From Chryseobacterium sp. 3008163 (GTDB lineage: Bacteria > Bacteroidota > Bacteroidia > Flavobacteriales > Weeksellaceae): 64,000 bases of DNA. Position 1 is the first letter of the stretch; each line of letters starts with the position of its first letter. Positions 45,911 to 53,962 of the stretch are shown here, piece after piece. The translations under genes were made by a program, and so were the position numbers. The notes below the pieces were generated by a model. That model did no database searches. It worked only from the letters and a program-made list of their open reading frames with translations, and was not told the origin of the DNA. The stretch lies in NCBI RefSeq assembly GCF_003669035.1, contig NZ_CP033070.1, positions 2,046,001 to 2,110,000 of the forward strand. Direction: 5' to 3'.

Positions 45911-45982
45911 AAAGTTTAGTTTTTTTTAGTTCACAAATATAATTATTTTTCAACACGACTTGATTTAATTTAAATTTTTAAC

Positions 45983-46014
45983 AAAAAAATCTAAAAACTT
46001 TCGCTTTTAGATTT
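45983..46014 (-). terminator. Intrinsic terminator of mfd
   Basis: A ten-base-pair stem with arms 46005-46014 and 45987-45996, loop of eight bases, and on the minus strand a T run (plus-strand A run 45983-45989). It lies 46 bases beyond the mfd stop. Confidence 0.85.
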
Positions 46015-46059
46015 ATATTTTGATTAAAATTTCAGAAAACCACAAATATGTTGATGATT

Positions 46060-49000
46060 TTAAACATTTAAAATAGATTTCAATAAAACGTTCACCTCAT
46101 CTACATTTTGCACCCCATCTTTTCTCATCATTAATTGATTGCCTTCTTTCCCAATCTTCTCTTTCAACTGAGCCTGTGACGGATTTTGCGTTAGATAACT
46201 GATAATATGCCTGAATTTATCGGTCTGATAAAATTTATCTTGTGGATTATTCGGGAAATATCCTAAAAAAACCTCGTTTTTCATGACAATCTTTTCAAAA
46301 CCAATATCTGCAGCAAGCCATTTCAAGGCAACACTTTTTAATAAGTTAACAGCTTCAGAAGGTAATGTTCCGAAACGGTCTGTCAATTCCGATTCAAATT
46401 TCTGAAGGTCAATTTCATTATCAATTTCCGCTAATTTTTGGTAAAGCAACAATCTTTCTTCCGTGCTTGAGATGTAAAAATCTGGTAACATTAATTCTAA
46501 ATCTGTATCAATATTAACTTCTTTTACAGACTTGAATAATTTCTGACGGTCTTCTTCGTTTTCAAACAGATTTTCAAAATCTTTATCGTCTTTTAATTCT
46601 TCAAGAGCTTCCTGCATCATCTTTTGATACGTTTCAAAACCCATTTCGTTGATAAATCCGCTTTGCTCACCGCCTAACAAATCTCCCGCACCACGAATTT
46701 CCAAATCTTTCATCGCAATCTGAAAACCACTTCCCAAATCTGAAAACTGTTCAATCGCTTCCAGCCTTTTTCTGGCATCAGAAGTCACCATATCCAAAGG
46801 CGGCGTAATCAGATAACAGAAGGCTTTTCGGTTACTTCGCCCGACACGACCTCTCATTTGGTGAAGATCTGCCATCCCGAAACGTTGCGCATCATTAATA
46901 AACATGGTATTCGCATTCGGAACGTCTACTCCACTTTCTACAATGGTGGTTGCAACCAAAACGTCATATTTCCCTTCCATAAAGTCAAGAACGTTTCTTT
47001 CAAGCTGTTTACCTTCCATTTGTCCGTGACCTGTAATTACTCTCGCATCAGGAACCAATCTTTGAATTAATCCTGCAATATCTTTAAGATTTTCAACTCT
47101 GTTGTTAATAAAATAAACCTGTCCGTCACGCTGCAATTCATAAGAAACTGCATCACGAATAATTTCTTCACTAAAACCAACCATATGCGTTTCCACAGGC
47201 TGTCTGTTTGGCGGTGGTGTTTTAATTACAGATAAATCTCTCGCAGCCATCAATGAAAACTGTAAAGTTCTCGGAATCGGCGTTGCAGTCAATGTCAGCG
47301 TATCAATATTAGATTTTAAAGTTTTCAGTTTATCTTTTACCGAAACTCCGAATTTATGCTCTTCATCGATAATTAAAAGACCTAAATCTTTAAATTTAAC
47401 TTTTTCAGAAGCTAATTGGTGCGTTCCAATGACGATGTCTATCTTTCCGTCTTTTAAACCCGCTATGGTTTCAGATTTTTGCTTTGCCGTTCTGAATCTG
47501 TTTAAATAAGAAACATTTACAGGAAAATCTTTCAATCTCTCTGTAAAACTTCGGTAATGCTGAAACGCCAAAATCGTTGTCGGCACTAAAATCGCAACTT
47601 GTTTTCCATCTGTAGCAGCTTTAAAAGCAGCACGAATGGCAACTTCTGTTTTCCCGAAACCTACATCTCCACAAACCAGACGATCCATCACGGTGTCGGC
47701 TTCCATATCGTTTTTCACATCGATGGTTGCTTTTTCCTGATCGGGTGTATCTTCGTAGATAAAACTCGCTTCCAACTCATTCTGAAGATAAGAATCCGGT
47801 GTGTAGGCAAAACCTTTAGCTGTTTTTCTTTCTGCGTATAATTTAATTAAATCAAAAGCGATCTGCTTGACTCTGGCTTTTGTTTTCTGTTTTAATGATT
47901 TCCAGGCGGGCGAACCTAGTTTACTCAAAACGACTTCTCTCCCATCGGGACCGTTGTATTTTGAGATTTTATGTAATGAATGAATACTTACATATAATAA
48001 GTCTCCATTTTTATAAGTTAATTTAAAACATTCCTGAATTTTCCCGTCATTATTCACTTTTACCAATCCCATGAATTTTCCGATTCCATGGTCGATGTGA
48101 GCAATATAATCTCCAACTTTTAACGACATCAAATCTTTCAGAGTCAACTGTTCAGATTTGGCAAACGTGTTTTTCGCTTTATATCTTTGGTAACGATCAA
48201 AAATCTGGTGATCTGTATACACTAAAACTTTGTGGTCATTGTCTACAAATCCTTCATGAAGTTCAGATTTAAAACTTTTAAAAGGCAATTGATTTTCTAA
48301 TTCCTCAAAAATAGATTCTAGTCTTTCCTTTTGTTTATCGGTAGAAAAAGAAATCCACGTATCAAAACCCTGCTGCTGCTTTTCTTCTAAATCTTCAATT
48401 AGTAATTCGAAATTTTTATGAAAAGAGGATTGTTGCGTCTGTTTGATTTCGACCTGTTCTATATTTGGTATTTCGATTGATTGTGGACTGAAATCTATGG
48501 TTTTAAATTTCTTATAATCAAATAAAAATTCTTCATCAGAAATAAACAATTCCTGCGGAGTTCTGTGCGAAATATCTTTGCTTAATGTTTCGTATTTCTC
48601 TAAAGATTTCTCGTAAAAGTTTCTGACTTTTTGTAAACCGATTACCGCATTTTTAGAAATCACAAAACTGTCTTTCGGCAAAAGTTCCAGCAAAGAAACA
48701 CGACTTCCAGACACTGAATAATTCATATTCGAAACCAACTGAAAATCTTTTACTTTATCGACAGAAAGCTGAGTTTCAATGTCAAAAGTTTTAATGTTTT
48801 CAACTTCATTTCCAAAGAAAGTAATTCTGTAAGGTTTCTCGTTTGAATAAGAAAACACATCCACAATTCCTCCACGTACAGAAAATTCTCCCGGCTCGGA
48901 AACAAAATCCGTCTGCTGAAACTGATAATGCGAAAGCAATTCATCCACAAAATCAAAATCAAGTTGGTCTCCTACTTTGATATGATGAGAAATAGCTTTA

Positions 49001-49422
49001 AAATCTTCTTTCTTCAAAACCTTTTCAGACAGAGCTCCCATATAGGCAACAATAATCTTCGGAGACTTTTCTGAATTTATTTTATTTAAAACATCAGTTC
49101 TTAGAACCAAATTGGCATTCTGAGTTTTCTCAACCTGATAAGGCTCCAGATGCGTTGCCGGAAAATATAAAACCTTTTCTTTACCCAGCAAATCTTCCAT
49201 TTCGGTGTTTACATACAAAGCATCTTCTTTATCGTCAACGAGATAAAGAATTGTTTTTTTATGAGTAAGAAAAAGTTCGGCAGTGAAAATCGAAACCGAA
49301 GAGCCGGCACTTCCTCTCACAGAAAGATGCTGATGACTCTCTAGCTGAATAAAAATTTCTTTTCCAAATTCTTTTTTAAGTAAATCTGGCAAAAAGCTTT
49401 CTTTTATGGTTTTTAAATGCAT
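46060..49422 (-). CDS. mfd: Transcription-repair coupling factor
   Basis: A DNA translocase that displaces stalled RNA polymerase and recruits UvrA. The protein has 1120 residues from ATG 49422; a TTG at 49449 would add nine residues. The order of domains is UvrB-like N-terminal part (GSAGSSVSIFTAEL near residue 35), CarD-like RNA polymerase interaction domain (LKVGDYIAHIDHGIGKFMGL near residue 440), RecG-like helicase (VCGDVGFGKTEVAIRAAF Walker A; DEEHKFGV Walker B; TLTATPIPRTLQ motif III; MRGRVGRS motif VI), and the C-terminal TRCF domain. No frameshift is present in 3.4 kb despite several A/T runs of 6-7 bases. Confidence 0.97.
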   Translation of the reverse strand: MHLKTIKESFLPDLLKKEFGKEIFIQLESHQHLSVRGSAGSSVSIFTAELFLTHKKTILYLVDDKEDALYVNTEMEDLLGKEKVLYFPATHLEPYQVEKTQNANLVLRTDVLNKINSEKSPKIIVAYMGALSEKVLKKEDFKAISHHIKVGDQLDFDFVDELLSHYQFQQTDFVSEPGEFSVRGGIVDVFSYSNEKPYRITFFGNEVENIKTFDIETQLSVDKVKDFQLVSNMNYSVSGSRVSLLELLPKDSFVISKNAVIGLQKVRNFYEKSLEKYETLSKDISHRTPQELFISDEEFLFDYKKFKTIDFSPQSIEIPNIEQVEIKQTQQSSFHKNFELLIEDLEEKQQQGFDTWISFSTDKQKERLESIFEELENQLPFKSFKSELHEGFVDNDHKVLVYTDHQIFDRYQRYKAKNTFAKSEQLTLKDLMSLKVGDYIAHIDHGIGKFMGLVKVNNDGKIQECFKLTYKNGDLLYVSIHSLHKISKYNGPDGREVVLSKLGSPAWKSLKQKTKARVKQIAFDLIKLYAERKTAKGFAYTPDSYLQNELEASFIYEDTPDQEKATIDVKNDMEADTVMDRLVCGDVGFGKTEVAIRAAFKAATDGKQVAILVPTTILAFQHYRSFTERLKDFPVNVSYLNRFRTAKQKSETIAGLKDGKIDIVIGTHQLASEKVKFKDLGLLIIDEEHKFGVSVKDKLKTLKSNIDTLTLTATPIPRTLQFSLMAARDLSVIKTPPPNRQPVETHMVGFSEEIIRDAVSYELQRDGQVYFINNRVENLKDIAGLIQRLVPDARVITGHGQMEGKQLERNVLDFMEGKYDVLVATTIVESGVDVPNANTMFINDAQRFGMADLHQMRGRVGRSNRKAFCYLITPPLDMVTSDARKRLEAIEQFSDLGSGFQIAMKDLEIRGAGDLLGGEQSGFINEMGFETYQKMMQEALEELKDDKDFENLFENEEDRQKLFKSVKEVNIDTDLELMLPDFYISSTEERLLLYQKLAEIDNEIDLQKFESELTDRFGTLPSEAVNLLKSVALKWLAADIGFEKIVMKNEVFLGYFPNNPQDKFYQTDKFRHIISYLTQNPSQAQLKEKIGKEGNQLMMRKDGVQNVDEVNVLLKSILNV

Positions 49423-49488
49423 AAAAATTATAATAGGTATAAACGACAAAAGCGATTTCGGGAGAATTCCGAAACCGTTTTAGCATTA

Positions 49489-49496
49489 CAAAGATA
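49489..49496 (-). promoter_or_regulatory. Candidate -7 box for mfd
   Basis: TATCTTTG on the minus strand lies 66 bases before the ATG at 49422. A weak imperfect inverted repeat in the leader (about 49452-49478) could form a hairpin. No TTG element at the usual spacing. Confidence 0.4.
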
Positions 49497-49670
49497 ATGC
49501 TATTTTCCTTAAACGTTCAGCGGATTGTCTTTATATAGAAATATCAATAATAAATGAATATAAATCACAATTTTTCATTAAAGATTAAAAAATACGTTAA
49601 AAATATTCACATAATTGATTACGGCACAGTGTTTGAAAAGTCTACTCCCGTAAACCAAAAAAATAATTTT

Positions 49671-50063
49671 ATGAAAAATGCAATCAAAATTTTAGGAGTT
49701 TTTATGCTGGTGATGTTCACTGCAATTTCATTCACATCGTGTAGTAGCGATGACGATCCGGCAGACAATGATTTCTTTGCAGGAACTTACAAAGGAAAAA
49801 TTACTTACAATGATGGCTCCACAACAGTTTCAGAAGACAATGGAAGTGTATTTGTGACAAAAATCGCAAGTGCTACAAAGTATAACTTCAGATTTTCAAA
49901 CGGAATCCCTGATCTTAATGGTCTGGAATTTGAAAAACAAGGAGATAACACATTGGTAATGGTAGGTTCTAACGCCTTAGTTTATGTTAGAATTGACAAT
50001 AACGAACTGAAAATGTACTACACTGCAGACGGCAAAACATGGACAGCTAATGCTACCAGATAA
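49671..50063 (+). CDS. Small lipoprotein of unknown function
   Basis: A 130-residue exported lipoprotein from ATG 49671; an earlier ATG at 49554 would add a 39-residue leader unlike a signal peptide. Hydrophobic residues 4-22 end at FTSCSSDDDP, a clear lipobox with Cys followed by an acidic Ser/Asp patch. The mature domain (YKGKITYNDGSTTVSED, FSNGIPDLNGLEFEKQGD) looks like an all-beta fold of the lipocalin-like size. Function unknown. A terminator follows. The 220 bases between the mfd start and this gene hold the mfd promoter box and no other recognised element. Confidence 0.75.
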   Translation: MKNAIKILGVFMLVMFTAISFTSCSSDDDPADNDFFAGTYKGKITYNDGSTTVSEDNGSVFVTKIASATKYNFRFSNGIPDLNGLEFEKQGDNTLVMVGSNALVYVRIDNNELKMYYTADGKTWTANATR

Positions 50064-50083
50064 CAACTATTCATACATATACG

Positions 50084-50117
50084 AAACCTGTTTCTCTTTT
50101 GGGAAGCAGGTTTTTTT
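50084..50117 (+). terminator. Intrinsic terminator
   Basis: Stem with arms 50084-50094 and 50102-50113 (AAACCTG paired with CAGGTTT plus wobble extension), followed by a T run to 50117. It ends the lipoprotein transcript. Confidence 0.85.
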
Positions 50118-50237
50118 ATTTTTAATTTGATTTAATGTTTTTTTAATCTGTAATAAACTTTAGTTAAGTATCTTAAAATTGATTTTCATATTGAGATTTT
50201 ATTTAAATTTACTTAAAATAAAAACAAACAATTTTAT

Positions 50238-50483
50238 ATGAAAAAATTTCTAACAGCAATGTCAATCGTATTAGGATTGGGATTTGCAACAGCTCAACAA
50301 GCTGTTCCTGCTACAAAAAGCACCGTACAAAAAACAACTAAAACAGTAAAAGCTGCTAAACCCGTAGCGGCAAAACCTGCAGTCAAACTAAAAAAGGACG
50401 GAACGCCTGACAAAAGATATAAAGAAAACCAAAAGTTAAAAAAAGACGGAACGCCAGATAAAAGGTACAAAACAAACAAATAA
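50238..50483 (+). CDS. Small basic exported protein with PBCV-type basic adaptor repeats
   Basis: An 81-residue protein. MKKFLTAMSIVLGLGFATAQQ is a signal peptide. The mature part begins with a Lys/Ala/Thr/Val-rich low-complexity stretch (residues 22-50) and ends with two copies of LKKDGTPDKRYK at residues 51-62 and 67-78. This motif is the one of the PBCV-specific basic adaptor domain (Pfam PF08789, recalled from memory), first seen in Chlorella virus kinases and common in Bacteroidota exported proteins. The strong positive charge suggests binding to nucleic acid or acidic glycans. Function is not established. Confidence 0.75.
   Translation: MKKFLTAMSIVLGLGFATAQQAVPATKSTVQKTTKTVKAAKPVAAKPAVKLKKDGTPDKRYKENQKLKKDGTPDKRYKTNK
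50388..50471 (+). repeat. Two-copy 36-base direct repeat coding for LKKDGTPDKRYK
   Basis: The copies are 50388-50423 and 50436-50471, separated by 12 bases (ENQK). The peptides are identical while several third codon positions differ, so the repeat is maintained at protein level. Confidence 0.85.
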
Positions 50484-50575
50484 TCAACATTAAAAAATGT
50501 TGTTTTTCATAATCAAATTTTGAAGAACCGAGGGATTTTTATTCGTCGGTTTTTTGTGTTTAAATTTTAAAATAT

Positions 50576-50607
50576 TTGACAGAATTCTCTACTTATTTAT
50601 AAATTTG
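50576..50607 (+). promoter_or_regulatory. Promoter of the GH3-family gene, leaderless
   Basis: TTG at 50576-50578, a 21-base spacer and TAAATTTG at 50600-50607; the ATG is at 50612, four bases on. The transcript should begin at or next to the ATG. This is the best two-element example of the leaderless arrangement in the window. Confidence 0.65.
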
Positions 50608-50611
50608 AAGC

Positions 50612-52111
50612 ATGTTAAACTTCTTCAAGAAAAATGCGGCACTGGTTTGGGCAAAAAAACATGTTCAAAAGACAAATGATTTTAAGCAAAATGCAGAAAA
50701 AAATCAGGAGAAACTGCTTTTGTCATTGGTGAAAACTGCCGAGAAAACACTTTTCGGAAGAGAGCATCAATTTGAAAACATCAAATCAATTGCAGATTTT
50801 CAGAAAAATGTGCAGATTGCAGACTACGAAGACCTTAAACCTTATATCGAAAAAGTAAAAAAAGGGCAACGCAACATTCTCTGGACAGAAACTCCTGAAT
50901 ATTTTGCGAAAACGTCAGGAACCACCTCGGGTTCGAAATATATTCCGATTTCAAAAGAAGGAATGCCATATCAGGTTGCAGGAGCTCAAAGTGCGTTATT
51001 TCATTATATTTCAAAAAAAGGAAATGCCGATTTCGTCAACGGAAAAATGATTTTTTTGCAGGGAAGTCCGGAATTGGAAGAAGTTTTCGGGATTAAAACC
51101 GGCAGACTTTCCGGAATTGTTGCACATCACATTCCAAATTACCTTCAAAAAAACCGTCTTCCAAGTTGGGAAACCAATCTGATAGAAGATTGGGAAGCCA
51201 AAGTCGACAAAATCGTAGAAGAAACGGAAAAAGAAAACATGACTTTGATTTCCGGAATTCCACCGTGGTTGATCATGTATTTTGAAAAATTGATTGAGAA
51301 AAACGGCAAGAAAATCAAACAGCTTTTTCCTAATCTTCAATTGATTGTAACTGGCGGCGTCAATTATGAACCATATCGTGAAAAGATGGAAGAACTTTTG
51401 GGCGGAAACGTTGACATCGTTCAGACATTTCCTGCTTCGGAAGGTTTTTTTGCATTTCAGGATGATTATACGAAAGAAGGACTTTTGCTTTTAACCAATC
51501 ACGGGATTTTCTACGAGTTTATTCCTTTGGAACAATATGGAAAGCCAAATGCTCAAAGACTGACTTTAAAAAACATTGAGCTTAATAAAGATTACGCTTT
51601 GATTTTAACGACAAATTCAGGTTTGTGGGCATATTCTATTGGTGACGTCGTAAGATTTATTGATAAAAAACCGTACCGAATACTGGTTAGCGGAAGAACC
51701 AAACATTTTACCTCAGCTTTTGGTGAGCATGTGATTGCTTTTGAAGTGGAGGAAGCTATGAAAGCTACAGTTGAGAAATTCCCTGCACAGATTACAGAAT
51801 TTCATCTTGCACCGGAAGTGAACCCAGAAGAAGGGTTACCTTATCATGAGTGGTTTATCGAATTTGAAAAAGAGCCGGAAAATTTAGGTCTATTTAAAAA
51901 TGAATTGGATGATCAGCTGAGAAAACGCAATACCTATTATGATGATTTGATTTCGGGAAATATTCTTCAGAAATTAAAAATCAGTAAGCTTTCTAAAAAT
52001 GCATTTCAGGAATATGCAAAATCTGAAGGTAAACTTGGCGGTCAAAATAAAATCCCAAGATTGGCAAATGACAGAAAAATTGCGGATTTGTTGAAAATTT
52101 ATAAAATTTAA
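50612..52111 (+). CDS. GH3 auxin-responsive promoter family protein (acyl-amido synthetase fold)
   Basis: A 499-residue member of the GH3 branch of the ANL adenylating superfamily. TSGTTSGSKYIPIS near residue 108 is the ATP/AMP-binding P-loop-like motif. LIVTGGVNYEPYREKM, PASEGFFAFQ and TNSGLWAYSIGDVVRF are the following GH3 blocks, and ILVSGRTKHFTSAFGEH begins the C-domain. Plant members conjugate amino acids to acyl hormones; the bacterial substrates are unknown. A promoter with -7 box four bases before the ATG lies upstream. No neighbouring pathway gives a hint. Confidence 0.9.
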   Translation: MLNFFKKNAALVWAKKHVQKTNDFKQNAEKNQEKLLLSLVKTAEKTLFGREHQFENIKSIADFQKNVQIADYEDLKPYIEKVKKGQRNILWTETPEYFAKTSGTTSGSKYIPISKEGMPYQVAGAQSALFHYISKKGNADFVNGKMIFLQGSPELEEVFGIKTGRLSGIVAHHIPNYLQKNRLPSWETNLIEDWEAKVDKIVEETEKENMTLISGIPPWLIMYFEKLIEKNGKKIKQLFPNLQLIVTGGVNYEPYREKMEELLGGNVDIVQTFPASEGFFAFQDDYTKEGLLLLTNHGIFYEFIPLEQYGKPNAQRLTLKNIELNKDYALILTTNSGLWAYSIGDVVRFIDKKPYRILVSGRTKHFTSAFGEHVIAFEVEEAMKATVEKFPAQITEFHLAPEVNPEEGLPYHEWFIEFEKEPENLGLFKNELDDQLRKRNTYYDDLISGNILQKLKISKLSKNAFQEYAKSEGKLGGQNKIPRLANDRKIADLLKIYKI

Positions 52112-52154
52112 ACACATTTTCTTGATTATGAAAACATATATTCAAAAAAAATGA

Positions 52155-52162
52155 TAAATTTG
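52155..52162 (+). promoter_or_regulatory. Candidate -7 box of the 52181 lipoprotein
   Basis: TAAATTTG ends 18 bases before the ATG at 52181, giving a short leader. No TTG at usual spacing (nearest gives 30). Confidence 0.4.
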
Positions 52163-52180
52163 GAAAACTAAAATTTAATA

Positions 52181-52543
52181 ATGAAAGCATCTGTACTTTT
52201 AAAATCATCTTTACTAACGGGTTTATTTGTCATCTCATCTTGTGCTACCACAAAGTACAGCGAAAATATTTCAACAAATAATTACTCTAATCTTGAAGCA
52301 GGAAAAATGTATGTTGTAACACCAAGAGACGGTTCTAAAAAGCAGACGATTCTTTTCAGAAACATCAGTGGCGACAACATTATCGGAACTGCAGGTAAAA
52401 AAGACAGTACAGAAGTGGTGATTCCTAAATCTAATGTAGCATCTGTAAAAGATAGATCTCAAGGAAGAGTGGTAGCCGGTGCTGCCGTAATCGGAGCTGC
52501 AGGAGTTGCTGCAATAGTCATCAGTTCTTTGAGAGCTGACTAA
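52181..52543 (+). CDS. Small lipoprotein of unknown function
   Basis: A 120-residue protein with the signal SSLLTGLFVISSCATTK, lipobox Cys near residue 21. The middle (MYVVTPRDGSKKQTILFRN, TEVVIPKSNVASVKD) is a small beta domain of the kind often seen in 'bacteriophage spanin'-like or YgdI-type lipoproteins, but no family is certain. The last 25 residues (VVAGAAVIGAAGVAAIVISSL) are a Gly/Ala-rich hydrophobic segment that could insert in a membrane. A terminator follows. Confidence 0.75.
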   Translation: MKASVLLKSSLLTGLFVISSCATTKYSENISTNNYSNLEAGKMYVVTPRDGSKKQTILFRNISGDNIIGTAGKKDSTEVVIPKSNVASVKDRSQGRVVAGAAVIGAAGVAAIVISSLRAD

Positions 52544-52598
52544 AATAGACGTTATCTTTCAGAAGAAATAACCAAATTCTTTTGAAAACCCGATATAC

Positions 52599-52632
52599 AA
52601 ATAGCCCTGAATAAATATTTAGGGCTATTTTT
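52599..52632 (+). terminator. Intrinsic terminator
   Basis: Perfect ten-base-pair stem with arms 52599-52608 and 52621-52630, 12-base loop and T tail 52628-52632. The T tail is also part of the -7 box TATTTTTG of the MFS gene. Confidence 0.85.
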
Positions 52633-52633
52633 G
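52626..52633 (+). promoter_or_regulatory. -7 box of the MFS gene inside a terminator tail, leaderless
   Basis: TATTTTTG at 52626-52633 is followed by four bases and the ATG at 52638. It shares its T run with the terminator of the preceding lipoprotein. No TTG at the right distance was found. Confidence 0.45.
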
Positions 52634-52637
52634 CGGA

Positions 52638-53873
52638 ATGATTTCTCTTTCCCCGCTTAAAACCTTAGAAAATATAGAATTCAGAAATCTTCTTACAGGG
52701 AGATTTTTTATTGTTTTAGCATTCAGGATGCTTGCCACACTTTTAGGTTGGTGGGTATATCAATTAACAAAAGACCCTTTTTCTATTGGGTTAATCGGAC
52801 TTTCGGAAGTGATTCCGGCAGTGAGTTGTGCTTTGTACGCCGGCCACGTTATTGATATGAATGAAAAGAAGAAACTACTATTAATCTGCACTTATCTTTA
52901 TGTTTTTCTGATTGGATTATTATTAATTCCGGCGTTTTATAATGTTGAACTTCATTTTACAGGACATGAAATCACCTATTATATTTACGGAGTAATATTT
53001 TTCACCGGCATTGTAAGAGCATTTATAGGCCCGATTGTTCCGTCGATGATTCCTAAAATTGTTCAGAAAGTCAATCTACCAAGTGCCATTACATTAAACC
53101 AAGGAACTTTTTTAATTTCTTCAGTTTGCGGACACGCTGCCGGAGGATTTTTGATTGGTTTAGTTGGTGTAAAGTGGACTTTAATTGTGATAATTTCTTT
53201 AATATCAATTGCCTCTATTTTTTTCTGGCAACTGAATAAACAGTTTTCTGAACATGAAAAGGATAAAATAAAAGTGATGGAAAGTATGCGTGAAGGTATT
53301 TCTTATATTTTTAAAACTAAAGAAATACTTGGAGCACTTTGTCTGGATATGTTTGCTGTACTTTTTGGTGGTGCCGTTGCGATGATTCCTGTTTTTGCGA
53401 CAGATATTTTAAAATCGGGCGCCGAAGGTTTTGGATTATTAAATGCGGCTTCAGACATTGGTTCAATGATTATCATTACCACACTTTCTATAATTCCTTT
53501 GCGTAAAAACCAAGGTAAAGTATTGCTTGGTGTCGTTGCTGGGTTCGGACTTTGCATCATTGGTTTCGGGCTTTCACATTATTATTGGCTTTCATTTATG
53601 TTTCTGGTTTTGAGCGGAATGCTTGATGGAATTTCTGTTGTCATCCGTGGAACTATTGTGCAGTTGAAAACTCCGGATCATATCCGCGGACGTGTTTTGA
53701 GCGTAAACTCCATCTTCATTATGTCAAGTAACGAAATGGGACAATTTGAGAGCGGTTTGGCCGCAAAACTTTTAGGAGTCGTACGTTCCGTGGTGTTTGG
53801 AGGCAGCATGACTTTGCTGATTGCATTGATCGTTGCCGGCACGAATCCCAAATTAAGAAAAATGCAATATTAG
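52638..53873 (+). CDS. MFS transporter, EntS-like
   Basis: A 411-residue inner-membrane protein with about eleven to twelve hydrophobic helices. FRNLLTGRFFIVLAFRMLAT starts helix 1, and HVIDMNEKKKLLLICTYLY is the cytoplasmic loop 2-3 (D-x(4)-K/R-K) typical of the MFS_3/EntS enterobactin-exporter group. IPKIVQKVNLPSAITLNQGTF is the loop that joins helices 4-5. TPDHIRGRVLSVNSIF is the second-half counterpart. The substrate cannot be predicted; siderophore or drug efflux are common in this branch. A -7 box lies four bases before the ATG. Confidence 0.85.
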   Translation: MISLSPLKTLENIEFRNLLTGRFFIVLAFRMLATLLGWWVYQLTKDPFSIGLIGLSEVIPAVSCALYAGHVIDMNEKKKLLLICTYLYVFLIGLLLIPAFYNVELHFTGHEITYYIYGVIFFTGIVRAFIGPIVPSMIPKIVQKVNLPSAITLNQGTFLISSVCGHAAGGFLIGLVGVKWTLIVIISLISIASIFFWQLNKQFSEHEKDKIKVMESMREGISYIFKTKEILGALCLDMFAVLFGGAVAMIPVFATDILKSGAEGFGLLNAASDIGSMIIITTLSIIPLRKNQGKVLLGVVAGFGLCIIGFGLSHYYWLSFMFLVLSGMLDGISVVIRGTIVQLKTPDHIRGRVLSVNSIFIMSSNEMGQFESGLAAKLLGVVRSVVFGGSMTLLIALIVAGTNPKLRKMQY

Positions 53874-53935
53874 GAGATATTATACGTACTTCTTAAATAT
53901 CTTTTAAATCTTTAACCGTAGGCGAATATTTTTTT

Positions 53936-53943
53936 TATATTTG
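53936..53943 (+). promoter_or_regulatory. Candidate -7 box of the first type IX secreted protein
   Basis: TATATTTG ends 19 bases before the ATG at 53963. No TTG with usual spacing. Confidence 0.4.
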
Positions 53944-53962
53944 TACTAAAAATTTTTCGGAA

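Noticed and set aside
50294-50479. 61-codon antisense frame over the basic repeat gene
   Set aside because: It mirrors the duplicated LKKDGTPDKRYK repeat and so looks repetitive too, but it has no start context and no independent support.
51011-51340. 109-codon antisense frame in the GH3 gene
   Set aside because: Shadow of a well-supported gene, rich in Phe/Lys as expected from AT-rich antisense reading.
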